A DNA stretch of 64,000 nt from Gentiana macrophylla (taxonomy: Eukaryota > Streptophyta > Magnoliopsida > Gentianales > Gentianaceae): assembly GCA_026214975.1 (NCBI GenBank), contig CM047806.1, forward strand, positions 1,242,501 through 1,306,500, read 5' to 3'. How positions within the stretch are numbered: position 1 is the first letter of the stretch; every line of letters begins with the position of its first letter. Below the pieces are notes generated by a model, which worked only from the letters and a program-made list of their open reading frames with translations, was not told the DNA's origin and did no database searches. A program made the position numbers and the translations under genes. Shown piece by piece: positions 1 to 10,898 of the stretch.

Positions 1-2300
1 CCCCTTTCGCGTTGAAAATTAGATTTCCCTGTAAAGATCATGCTATCACATTTCTTTCATGTGGGACTATTTTAGTATCACGTATTGTTTTTGGATTTGT
101 TGTCAATGTTGAGTATTCTTTGTAATATTCGATTTTAGGAAAGAGCGGGCGTGTCGTTTCTGCGAAAGCGAAATATTATGATTTCTTTTCTTTTATTGGA
201 GTTTAAGTGTTGTATTAATTAAATATATGTAATTTTGAGTTATGTGTATTTAATTAAGGGATTATTCTGATTTTGGTAATTAAAGGGACAATTAAGGAAA
301 AAAGGGATTTATAGGAAATTGGTATTTAAGGGAAAATTAACACACAATAATCCCATAACCTAATCAAATCAGAAATTCAGCTTTTATATCTCCCTCTCTC
401 TGCGCAATTTTTTTGAGGAGAAAATAGGGCTTGGATAGTTTTTCGCGATTTACGAGGTAAAAGCGTAACCGTTTTGGATCAGGCGAAGATTTGGAATCGT
501 TGTGAGAAGAACAGCGTTTGGATATCGATTTGATTGGAAGAATTGCGGGGATTACGAAATTTGTTTGGATTTGTTTTGGAGCGACAATTAGGTAAGAAAC
601 TCTTCCTATGATTTGGTTATAATTAAGTAAAGTTATATTATGATTTTGAGGCGTGTAGATGCTAGTAAAAGTTGTGCTTTTATGTTGATCAAGGATCATA
701 GATGTTGTAGTGGATTAGATATAGTTTCTCGTTTTTAGGATTAATTCGATGCTAATTAAGATAAAGCAGTCGAGAAAATCGAGTTTTATCGATCTTAGCG
801 TTTTAGGAAAAACCCAGGCGGGCGGGCGTCGACTTAGGCGAGCAGGCGTTCGAGACCTAATAGCCAGACGGGCGTTTGCAATAAGCGACGGGCGTCACGA
901 GTTAGATACGATTAAGGATGTAAGCTGTTTTAGGCGGACGGGCGTCACGGGGTTTAGTGGACGGGCGTCCATAAGAGAGGTCAAGCGGGCGTCGGCTGAA
1001 GTTACTTTGTTTTTACGGTTTTATCATTCTAGTTTGGTTTTGGGTTTTATAATTGTATTATTATTGTTTCCAACCCTTATTTATGATACGATAACACGGT
1101 ATAAATAAAACAAGCCTGAATTGAACTTCTGATTCGTTCAGTTAAAACACCGAATGTTCTCTTAAAGGGAGTTGAAGTTCGGATCCGTCGGAAGGACATG
1201 ATAGGCTTGTGCTTTGATGAATTAGCATTCATCAGCATGCAGTATAATTGCTAGGCCTTGTTAATGTCTAGTGGTCTAGGAAGAGAGTAGTTAATGTGAG
1301 GAGATTAATTGAAAACACTTAGGTGGCTAGTTAATCACCACTAATAAAATACGTCTTGACTAGTAAAAGATTAAACAACATGTCTCTCTTGGATAGGCAC
1401 CGATCTATATCGCGATGTATGCGTACCTCTGAAGGTGGAAGAACTCCGTGGAGTCAAAAAACCTTAAATGCGGAGGGACTCCATTTGAGATGTCGCGTAC
1501 TATCGGGGCCTACCTATTCTAGCCTCCGTGGATATTGGTGTGATCCACTAATATGTTGCCAAGAGTGTCCCAAAGTGGATACAGCGTAGTGCCGCTTGAA
1601 TGCGGTTGTAACATAGATAAGTTAAGTAGAGGCGTTTAGTCAATTCATGTTGATGGACATGGAGTGAACCACTAGATCAGTCGGTCACACATAATCAACT
1701 ACACTTTTAATTATCTTCACTTTATAAATTATAATTGTTGTCATAGCTTCTCTTTCTTATTAAGTCGTTGTACTTACCTCAAATGCATGTTTTCTATGTG
1801 TTTGGGGGTGAGAAAACAAACAGAGTTGATATTGTTTACGAGGAGGAGTTCGATGATGGCGTTTGAAGGCGCCTCATTGAAGACTTTACATTATTTATTT
1901 AGCTATTCATTTCTTAGGTATTTAGACTTTTGGTGCTTTCGAGACTTGTAGTATCGTTACATTTCTTTTGGAGAATATCGTACTTTTCTTTTGGATTCGT
2001 ATTTTCCTTGAATGTAATAAGTTACATTTCCATCTTTAGATTTCATATCTATTCTTGATTGTTTGGAATTTTATACTCGAGTCTTTTGCTTCCGTTTGCT
2101 TATTTTTGATACGACGTAGTAGAGGCTTACGTATAAAGTGAATTCATTTTTATTTTATACGTGCGAGCGTTCCTTTTCGGATAAGGACTCGGTGTCGAGA
2201 GCAGGCGTTCTGATTCTTGGAAGTATAAGTTTTTACAGAACTGTCTTCTTTCACTTTTGCTGACACTTTTCATATATATTTCAGAAGATCGAGGAGCCGG
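1..2300 (+). mobile_element. LTR-like retrotransposon sequence, partial (chromovirus-like?)
   Basis: No conserved protein is visible. The stretch has a TATA-like tract near 333, a leader-like segment ending in a good splice-donor string (AGGTAAGAA, 590-598), a GC-rich motif array at 806-990 and a TATAAATA at 1100-1107. The leader with a splice donor is reminiscent of Tekay/Del-type chromovirus LTRs, but this is from general resemblance. Neither end nor a second LTR copy is in the window, so family and boundaries are unproven. Confidence 0.35.
806..990 (+). repeat. GGGCGTC motif array
   Basis: About ten copies of a short word (GGCGGGCGTC, AGGCGTTC, ACGGGCGTC, CGGGCGTCG) lie in 185 bp separated by AT-richer unique sequence. 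A TATAAATA box follows about 110 bp downstream. The same core recurs in arrays at 13.2, 14.6, 22.7, 38.8, 40.3, 42.9 and 63.6 kb. Confidence 0.7.
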
Positions 2301-2589
2301 TCCCATTGCACAAAAGCTTTGTCAACAAAGGTTACCTTTCGTTTTATTGGTTTTATATCTTTTTTCTTTCTTCTTTTTGCGTCGTGTCGTCGTGGTGGGG
2401 ATGATTTTTCGGAATATGATAGGGTCGAGACGGATGAGCATATTTTTATTAAGAAGATGGTGCTTTCATCAAGACCAAGTGTCATCAACATGGTGCTTTC
2501 ATAAAATTAAAATTGTAACGCATAAAAGTGTAAATGCCATACACACAATCACTCGGTCAGTACAAGTGTCACAACATGGTTTTATATGA

Positions 2590-2830
2590 TCTTGAAATTT
2601 TTTTTTTGTTTGTTTTGAACAACAACATTTTTATTGAAAAAGCGCTAAGGCTAACAAGATGCTAAGCCAGAGTCGAGCATTACAAAACCAATCAAGTGAC
2701 TCCAATTGTGACCCATAATTGTGTCACCATACAAGTTAATTAACAACGCCAAGCGTACATGCAAACATTAGCGAACATAATCTCCGCCCAAAGAAAAGGA
2801 AAAAAAACTCACTAATACTGAGGCGGTACA
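2590..2830 (-). mobile_element. Possible LINE 3' end, minus strand
   Basis: Read on the minus strand, this holds an AATAAAA-type signal followed by a short A-rich tail (the T-run at 2600-2610 on the plus strand), as at the 3' ends of plant LINEs. No reverse-transcriptase sequence is recognisable beside it. The rest of 2300-2590 shows nothing I can name. Confidence 0.25.
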
Positions 2831-2846
2831 TATATCAAAAGTATAT

Positions 2847-3071
2847 TTACTCCTTGCTAATCATGTTGATTTCCGTTTTCATTACATTTCCACCTTGAAG
2901 AACATAATAATCACGGTGATCAGAGAGCTCTGTGTATTGCCGTTCACATTTCTTTGTCTTCACTCTCCTATTAGTTAAGCGCACTTCATTGAATCTTTTC
3001 TTGACATCGATTGCAAATTTACTTGAGAAATTCACAAGATCGATCATCAAATTTATTTGTGATATCAACAA
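2847..3071 (-). other. Unidentified open frame of 74 codons
   Basis: The frame has a plausible amino-acid composition (charged, with a C-terminal stretch around LSDHRDYYVLQGG) and ends at a normal stop. I do not recognise the family. It could be a gene fragment or an exon captured by a transposon. The sequence 3072-3440 shows no coding signal. Confidence 0.2.
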
Positions 3072-3459
3072 TTAGGTTGTTTACTTGAAAATCTGTAAGT
3101 TCCTTAATCTTATGAGTAATTGTTTAGTTTCTGATAATTCTCTTACAAATTTATTTACGATGTAATTGTTTCAACAAAAAACTATTTGCGTGTAGAGCCT
3201 ATATAAGGTCAACATGATGCCCTTTGAGAAGCATCAATCGAAAATGCTTTCAATTCTAAGTCGAAAGACCAAAGAATGTGCAGTCGTTTTCACGACAAAA
3301 GATATTTAACACAAGTACATAGAAAATAAATTTTATTCATACTTGTGGAGCAGCGTTTACAAATGATTATCTAGAATATTTACTGAACACAACTAAACAA
3401 ATATTTCACAGATAATAATTATCTAGAATATTTACAAATATATAGAATATAATATTGCT

Positions 3460-3865
3460 ATCACCATCCACTTCAAGTTGGCGGGGCGGAGGCTAACTTG
3501 TCTCGATGAAGATGAAAAATGGGTGGGGCAAGGACTTGGTGAGACAATCGGCCAATTGATCTGTGAGTGAACATCGCAATCGTAGTGAGGCACGTCCTTC
3601 ATGCGATAGTGAAATCTGAGTTAGAGCAGGCTGGTAGGGTCAAGATTATCACAATAAATCACATGAAGCGAATGGCCAAGATCACGAAGCGAAGAAAAGA
3701 AACTCAAGTGAGTTCGGCAACAATAGAACCATGAGACACAGTATTCGGCTTCCATGAGATGACCGGGCAATGATAGATTGCTTCTGGAGTATAAAAAGCG
3801 CATTTCGACCCAAACAAATAACATATGCACTAGTGGAGGAATAATCATCTATATTACAACTCAAT
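3460..3865 (-). pseudogene. Ty1/copia RNase H and pol C-terminus, remnant
   Basis: Two overlapping minus-strand frames together show copia RNase H landmarks: SSTSAYVICLGRN, an A-x-S-S block, EAEY, and the YCDN motif with the frame broken after it. The pol end LADCLTKSLP is readable at about 3510-3555. The RNase H therefore spans at least two frames. No integrase or reverse transcriptase lies beside it. It is a short relic. Confidence 0.75.
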
Positions 3866-4149
3866 ACGTGTCGAGAAAATGCATGCAGCGTGGTGGCGGT
3901 AGCGATAAATCGAATGCAATAATCAAGGGTCCTTGCTGAATAGCAATTTTGATTTTGGTGACTTGATCTCTAAGCGATGAATAATCTGGTAGAACTAATC
4001 TGGAAAAGCGAGACAACGAATGATGGTCGATTCGATTAAGTATATTGATTCTGTGAAAGTCGGTTTGATGAAATGCAAGTAAGTTTCTTAAAGTCGGCCG
4101 ATCGATGTCGATCTGCTGAGTATAGGCGAGTTCTACATCTGGGCGATTG

Positions 4150-4530
4150 ATTACAAGTCTAGAAAGTCATTTTGAAGCCGAGTTTAAATCGGTAGATAAC
4201 AGGTGGGTGAGGTCCACAACTAGGGTATTTATGACAATTCCGACAAAGATATTTGGTTTGTTAGGGTATGGGATTTGTGCTATAAATACCAATGTTGTAA
4301 TCAATGCAAAAGTGTGTCTATCAAGAGTGTTGTTCACACACTTGTGAAAACCTTATAATTACATGCATAATAAAATATCTCATTTTACGTCCGTGGGTAG
4401 TCGGCTGCTTGCCGGAAACCACGTTAAATCAACGTGTTCTTTTTGTTTTACGTGTTGTTATCAATTCCGCCATATTTATCTTTGCATTGCTTACATTTTA
4501 TCTCTTTTAAAGCGTAAGCTTATCATCAGT
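4150..4530 (+). mobile_element. Copia-type LTR fragment
   Basis: A CTATAAATACC promoter-like box at 4279-4289 is followed by a leader and then a CCGTGGGTAG...ACCACGTTAAAT block and TTTTTGTTTTACGTG near 4440, an arrangement common near the end of short Tork-type copia LTRs. No matching second LTR is present and the ends are approximate. The adjoining 3865-4150 and 4530-4970 hold no gene I can support. Confidence 0.4.
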
Positions 4531-4973
4531 GTTTTAACATGAATAATACGTTTAACATGAGCCCAATAAATATCTGTGGGACAAAAGTATAAATTGGGAC
4601 AGTTTGTGAACATCGAAGGCGTTATCCGGACGGGTAAAAATATGCTAACTCATGTTTCTTGGTGGGGGTAAACATCATACTGCTCACATTTAAGAAAGGG
4701 ATAAAATTAAAAGAAGAATCATAATAAAACATTTGTTTTTTGCTTTCCTCCTTATCTCATGTGTGATAATAAAACTGCAACATCTCCCCTAACTTATAAA
4801 AAAGAATATCAAAGAGGGTATCAGATTTTATCAAACAATCTTTACATTCATGTCTTCCTATAAGAAATTAATAAAACCCCAGTTAATAATGAATTACAAC
4901 ACATGGTACTACACATTTAATTAGTGTAACAAAATGTGTGGAATATATAGATATTTGCATCTAATTATATAAA

Positions 4974-6340
4974 TTAACCAGAGCAACAACTAGCTTTCTT
5001 GACTGCTGATACATCATCTTTTGATCCAATGTTAATGGTTTGTCCCTTAGGCAAAGCTGCAGGATCATCTCAATGTCGAGTGCCTTCCTGCTTACGACGC
5101 GATAGATTTGCGTGAGTACTTCTGTAAATCGTTTTCAACATTCAAAGCCTCGGCGCGAAGTCTCCATGAAAAGCGTGTTTTCCCTCTCTGCAAATCTTTT
5201 CGCATCTGCGATGGGAACCGCTTCGTGAGTGGCGGAGATCTGCTTTATTTCCAACTAGCATTATCACTATATTGGCATCCGTGTGGTTGCGTAGCTCCCT
5301 TAGCCATCTCTCCACATTTTCGTAAGTCACGTGTCGTGTAACATCGTACACTATTAATGCTCCGACTGCTCCTCGATAGTATGCACTCGTGATCGCACGA
5401 TACCTTCATAATATAGATCATATACAGCCAGAAATAAATCAGATCATATAATTAATGCTTCATTTATCAAATTATCTATACCTTAGTTTCCTTTGTTTAA
5501 ATTAGCAAAATCAAAATGTCTATTATATATTACCAAATTATTCAAATGTAACCATTCTTGATTAAGAATGTTGATGGTAAAAACAAATCTAATTCAAATT
5601 GGAATAGAAATTACAATTGCCTCAAAATTAAATAAGGCGCTTTTAACGCTTTGCCTTTGTTGGGACACCACACGAAAAAAATCAAGCGAGCAAAAAGTTG
5701 ATTCTAAAGTTGAGTATCGACTTTCCGCTACCAATTCACAATCAAACACCAATAAAATCGAGTTGTGACCTCTAGAATCCATCGTCAAAAATCGATTGTG
5801 ATGTAATGCAAAAACTTTGATTCTATGGTTGTGAAATAGCGGTGATCGATTCACAATCAAACACCGGAAAGTCAATTCGATTGTCCAAAGTAGATTATGC
5901 AATAGTGCAAAACGATAGATTTGTTATGGTGTAGTTAAAAACCGCTCAACTCATAAATGAACGGATCAAACAAGCAATATACCATTAAACCTATTATCCA
6001 TGTTTACATACATAGTTACATACACAAATTAAAAGATTGTATACAAAAACAAAAAATGCTTTCAAATCATCATAAACACACACGTATATGTATATATGGA
6101 TGCCATGAATGTGGGGTACCTTTCTTGGCCAGCAGTGTCCCAAATCTGGGCCTTGACGACCTTATCATCAACCTGGATACTGCGGGTAGCAAACTCGACG
6201 CCAATGGTGGATTTAGATTCTTGGCTGAATTCATTACGTGTAAATCGAGACAAAAGGTTTGATTTTCCGACACCTGAATCTCCTATCAGAACCACCTTAA
6301 ACAGATAATCATAATCATCATCGGCTCTGTATGCCCCCAT
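4974..6340 (-). CDS. RABA1: Rab GTPase, RABA1 (Rab11) class
   Basis: A small GTPase of the plant RABA1 group, which works in trans-Golgi/recycling-endosome traffic to the plasma membrane and cell plate. Exon 1 is 6120-6340 (ATG at 6340) and exon 2 is 4974-5403; the 716-bp intron has GT/AG ends and splits codon 74. Visible motifs are the P-loop GDSGVGKS (20-27), switch I threonine (45), DTAGQE (68-73), NKAD (126-129) and a C-terminal twin-cysteine prenylation end (KKASCCSG). Total length of about 216 residues is normal. Exon 2 contains four small indels (near 5227, 5155, 5131 and 5069) that sum to minus three, so the frame returns for the C-terminus while all flanking residues stay conserved. 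I infer consensus errors rather than a dead gene. Confidence 0.93.
5404..6119 (-). other. Intron of the RABA1-like gene
   Basis: Begins GTACCC on the minus strand after the DTAGQER codons and ends in AG before the YRAITSAYY codons. Within it (about 5720-5870) the word TTCACAATCAAACACC occurs twice, which suggests a short decayed insertion; I cannot name it. Confidence 0.85.
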
Positions 6341-6379
6341 CTGGTTATTTATTTATTTATGTAATCGAAGATGTTAGAT

Positions 6380-6412
6380 TAAAGGGGCAGGGGCAGGGGC
6401 AGGGGCAGAGAG
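6380..6412 (+). repeat. GGGGCA hexanucleotide tandem repeat in Rab 5' region
   Basis: Four units of AGGGGC lie 40-75 bp upstream of the RABA1 start codon, followed by a GAAAA-rich run. They would be in the 5' UTR or core promoter, read as CCCCTG on the sense strand. The remainder of 6480-7636 shows no gene; it is AT-rich intergenic sequence. Confidence 0.7.
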
Positions 6413-7636
6413 AAAAGAAAAGAAAAGAATTTTGGAAATGTTTTGTATGTGTTGTAGAGATTGTTTGATGGGAATGCTGCACATCACACCATTTTTTTTT
6501 GGGGCATTGAGTTAAAACGGGTCTGTTGACCAAAAAGTTGGGAAAAACGGTTTTAGCACAAAATTTGAATTTTTATCGTTTTAGGTGTTTTTGAGCCATT
6601 AAAAAGCACTGTTTGGGAAGGAGTGACCATTAGGGATTTGAGGCCCCAAGATCGTGCAGCGTTGTGAAAAAGCGGGAAAAAATCGCGGGTTAAACTTCAC
6701 TAAAGAATAACAACCTTTTTCTTCTAATTTTTTTCCAAAAGAGCCGTATTTACTAATTATCCCTTTTTTCTCCACATATTTAGGAGTAAACGGAAAGAGG
6801 TGAAGAATTGATCAAGGGAAACTTTAAAAAACATGTTTAAAAGTATATTATTTGTGTGGTATCGTCCCAGAAGAATAACGTTTGAAAAATATCTTTTGAA
6901 AAACTTTTAAGTGGTGATTAAGCTACGTATTCGTTTAATGAAATAGCTACTGGCGCTATGAGATCTTTACAGAGCGTATTTTGAATGTTATTAACTTTTG
7001 AGTATCTGTATGAAATAATATGTTTTTAAGTATATTTTTCAAGTGTCCCTTGATCAAGATACTATGCTAACCAAAGATTAATTAATGCGATAAAAGTGTT
7101 AATTAATAAGGTGTTCCTCTAGATGTGTGACACTTTAACAGTTGAGATACATCAAACTTTTCGATGTTTTATACCTACTTTGTTTTCTAATTGGGAAAAT
7201 TATATCTACTTTGTTGTATTTTAAGTATTCCCTAATGATTATGATTTTGAATAATTACGGAAAAAACCATATCCCCATATGGTATGATTTTGAATTATCT
7301 ATGGGAAAAAAACCAATTAGAATATAGAAATATATAAAGAGGATAGTGAAATATTTTTACGGATAAATAGGGCGTATTAACATTTATTTGTGATAGTAAA
7401 ACATTAGATTTGAGGTCGATTTTACTTTGGAGTTATGAGCAGTGGATTTGTCGCTATCATTTCAATTTATATTTATTTATCACGATTTAATTTTCCTTCT
7501 TTTTTTGTCATTGTCTTTTAAACAACTCCCCTTATATATATCCACATGGTCATGTTGCCCAAAGATAATATATACAGGTGAAAACTACATTCCTTGCTTC
7601 TTTTTCCTTCCAAAAAAGATATACCGTATATAAATA

Positions 7637-7893
7637 CTATCTCCGTCAAAAATATAAATCTATTTAGGCTTTTTGTTTTCTAAAGTCAATTTAGATAACA
7701 AATAGGCGTTTATTACATTTTTATCTTTTTCACCTCTCTTTAATTATATACTCATTATTTTTCAATACTTCGCATTAATGATGATCAAGGGATGCCTTTT
7801 CATTAAAATTAATGACCACATAACCAATTTAACAAACTTTCTTGATCAGTGTGAAAAAACATAAATGGACTTTACATTTTAGGACGGAGGTAG
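7637..7893. mobile_element. Stowaway-like MITE
   Basis: A 257-bp element with terminal inverted repeats CTATCTCCGTC and GACGGAGGTAG, flanked on both sides by TA (7635-7636, 7894-7895). Both signatures are those of the Stowaway/Tc1-mariner class. There is no coding capacity. Confidence 0.9.
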
Positions 7894-7997
7894 TATGCTT
7901 TACAATATCTAAGAGGGTGTATTTATCCGTAGATATATCTACGGGTAAAAAATATTCTCGTTGACAGTTACAACGGAGACTTGAATTACTAATGTCA

Positions 7998-8215
7998 ATC
8001 CCATGGATATGACCTAGTGGTAAGCGATTGAGGTGGTGTAGTGCGAGTTGTTTCCTAAAGCGGGAGGGTGGGGTTGAGTCCGTAAAGGGGCGGCCCCTTT
8101 ATGTAGAGGATATATTAAGTAGCGCCGGCCACAGTCTCTTGAGTCTCATGATTAACATCTCATCACTTCACTTGTAGGATCGAGCGAGGGCCTTATGGTT
8201 ATAATTTAACCGTTT
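7998..8215 (+). mobile_element. tRNA-derived SINE, full length
   Basis: A 218-bp insertion flanked by a 17-bp direct repeat TTGAATTACTAATGYCA (7981-7997 and 8216-8232, one mismatch). An A-box-like string TAGTGGTAAGCG is at 8015 and a B-box GGTTGAGTCC at 8072, the internal pol III promoter layout of plant SINEs. The 3' end is T-rich. Confidence 0.85.
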
Positions 8216-8550
8216 TTGAATTACTAATGCCAGTAAAATTAGGTCTGAAAAAAAAAATGCAAGACGTCTGACAAGACTGATTTCAATACTTGCTCATAAT
8301 TGAAGTTTTTTTTTATCATTTAATTAATCAATAGGGAGAATGAGTCAAATTCCATTTTTCAATGCAAAATAAATAAAGCGGACATCTTTCTTTTTAGTTG
8401 CGTTAAGGCCAAATAATTTCCGTAGGACAAAAATACCCATTCTATCATTAGCGGAAATATCATGCATTTTCACCCTTTTACTGAAGTATAAGCGGTTCGT
8501 CTAATTCTTTTTCTTTTCTTTTTTGTTTTAAAGTTCAATTTCAAACAATA

Positions 8551-8789
8551 GTAACTTTTGATTTAGAACTCCGATCATCAAAAAATTTCACCAAAATTCA
8601 TTTTTCTCTTTATCTTGAGATCTCATACGATAGCCTCGAAGCGTAAATTTTGAAAGCCGAAAAAACATTTGCATTAATCGGAGCGTTTTCTTATATACAA
8701 CCCGTAACTTTTGATTTAAAACACCGATCATCAAAATTCTTTCACCAAAGTTCATATTTTTTCTCTTCATTTTGAGATCTCATATGATA
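8551..8789. repeat. Diverged tandem duplication, 153-bp period
   Basis: Segments 8551-8637 and 8704-8789 share GTAACTTTTGATTTA, CGATCATCAAAA, TTTCACCAAA and TTGAGATCTCATA in the same order with scattered substitutions. It is an old local duplication with no coding signal. Confidence 0.75.
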
Positions 8790-8839
8790 CCCTTTACGGC
8801 GTAGTTATGGAAATCGAATTTAATCGCGGCATTTACACT

Positions 8840-9655
8840 AACACGATGCTCGATAACACGATTTGATAACACGATGTCGATAACATCATTACCATACCAT
8901 TACCATTAACAATAGCGATTGTGGGATTAGACAAAAATCATGGACTCGGCAAGCTTTACAACAACACCGACACCCAATATTCCTTTATGGATTAAAACGG
9001 AAACAAATCGTAAACAAAAAATCATTTGGACAATAATGTAATCACATTAACACCCAAAAAAACACATTCAATCACAATGGGAAAAAACTTACAACATATA
9101 TGATAAACAACTTTAATTAACATCAACATTTATGATAATTAAGTTACATCAAGAAAGATTACTCATGCCATTTCATAAATAAAAAAAAAAAATAGATTTA
9201 CGAGAACCAACTAACTAGTAGTATGTAAATGCAACATATAAGCTCTTACACGTGTGATGATCTTGATTTTTCTTGTATACTTGTGATGAAACACCAGACA
9301 TTGTCTCACCATTTTGAATCAACAACCTTGATCACACAGGCCAAAACCACTGCAATGGCGCCTTTTACTAACAATACATTGTGATATTAACAATATCGGT
9401 AACACGTGTCGAGGCTCATATAAGGCTCATTTAAAGCTTAATTCAAGTGACTACTTCCAAGACACACATATCGGCTCATATAAGGCTCATTCAAGGCTTA
9501 ATTCAAGGGTCACGATATCATATCGGCTCATATAAGACACACAATATCGATATGATGTCATATAAGGCACCACAGATGCTCGATAACACGATGTCGGACT
9601 CATATAAAGCTAATTTAAGGTTTAATTCAAGGGACTACTTCAAGAATCTTCCCTC
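8840..9655. repeat. Degenerate repeats of a CATATAAGGCTCAT type
   Basis: Four imperfect units of about 60-70 bp (GGCTCATATAAGGCTCATT ... GCTTAATTCAAG) run from 9405 to 9650. A second word, GATGCTCGATAACACGATG, occurs at about 8848 and again near 9575. The interval looks like a decayed minisatellite or repeated insertion remnants. The sequence 9655-10150 holds nothing recognisable. Confidence 0.6.
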
Positions 9656-10149
9656 TTGAAGCCTACAAATCAAAATTACATGACAAACTATGAATTAAAC
9701 ACAAAATAACAAGAAACCCATGAATTGAGCTTTGATTCATCCATTGTTCTTCACCATTCATGAGTTTAGATTACCCGTCAAAATGAGCTGAATTACTATG
9801 GTGAACTGCACAATCTGTTAAAAAATAAAAATAAAAATAAAAATGCACAATATGTTCCATGGTTGTAACCATACATTCAAGCCTTTAGAATGATAAAACT
9901 CAATCAAATAAGAAACATTTTCATGACCCATAGGGACAATACTTTATGCTTCATTGGCAATGGATACTCTGCCACACTTACAATTAGTATACATTCTCCA
10001 AAATCGGCTTACAATATCAAATACATCACAACGTTACTACTTCTTCCTCCTCGCATCATCATTATCGATTGCAATTAAATTCGAGTAATTGATTGAAAAA
10101 AGAAAATTAAATGTCAAGTAATCAAATCAAAGAAGAAAATGCAATAAAA

Positions 10150-10680
10150 TTAAGTAAATCTGTATACAAAAGAATGGTAGTGAATAAGAAAATGATGGTT
10201 TAGGTAATGATGCGGCTCGGTGAATATGGTGCTCGGGAAGCGCACCCCCATGAAAAGTGGAGTTTTCCGGCAGCTACCTTCATCTTCCAAAAAAAAGCAG
10301 AACAAAAGATGAAGAAAATGCGAAAATTGCACATGCCATCTCAATCGGCTTGCGGGAGAAAGACTCTCATTTGTTGGGCGAAATCCGATCTGCTTTGGAT
10401 TGTCTTCTTCCACCAAGTGGTGCTGCTATGGCCCTGATGTTCTCCTCCACCTCTGGCATATACCTTTCGGATTCATTTCTGGTGAATCTTTTCTATTACA
10501 ATTCAATTCTTTGCATTTGTTGAAGTTTTGGTTTCTTGATTCAAGCTTGCTTTGAAATTAGGGTTTGACAACTGCGATAAGAAAATCCAAAATCCGACAT
10601 AAGAAGAGAGCCATTGAAAGAAAAGTCTTTCGGTGATCAATCGGAAGAAGAAGAAATTGAAAATTAGGGTAAAATGGTCT
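10150..10680 (-). other. Possible 5' part of an unidentified gene
   Basis: On the minus strand the 10550-10680 part looks like a plant 5' UTR (CT-rich, with an AAACCCTAA-type element), followed by a small frame starting MPEVEENIRAIAAPL near 10460. The frame stops within 35 codons, and the opposite strand has an equally long frame. Neither is recognisable. A truncated gene copy carried by a transposon is possible. Confidence 0.2.
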
Positions 10681-10799
10681 ATAGGAAAAAAATTGTCCTT
10701 ATTGTAACTAAAAAAAGAAGTGTGGATTAATTCTTAATTAATGGAGGGAAAATGGACTTATACCTATTTTTTCCTAATCAATATAACCTACTAATTAAT

Positions 10800-10898
10800 G
10801 AAAGTCTTCAAATTGGGGTAGTATAATAGGGAACTTGAAGAAGATGTTTAAATCTATTAGATGAGCCACTTTTGTCAACGTTCCCATTTGTTTAACTT
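10800..10898 (+). pseudogene. LINE ORF2 fragment, left of the copia insertion
   Basis: The string ending GATGAGCC..TTTTGTCAACG..TTTGTTTAACTT matches the copy at 31510-31550, where it encodes a LINE C-terminal block (DEPFCQRFPRLFNLAS). The copia element at 10899 interrupts it and the continuation resumes at 31096. This shows the insertion target was a LINE. Confidence 0.7.

Noticed and set aside
749..1108. 119-codon frame over the GGGCGTC array
   Set aside because: Its arginine/glycine-rich translation simply reflects the repeated motif; there is no conserved domain.
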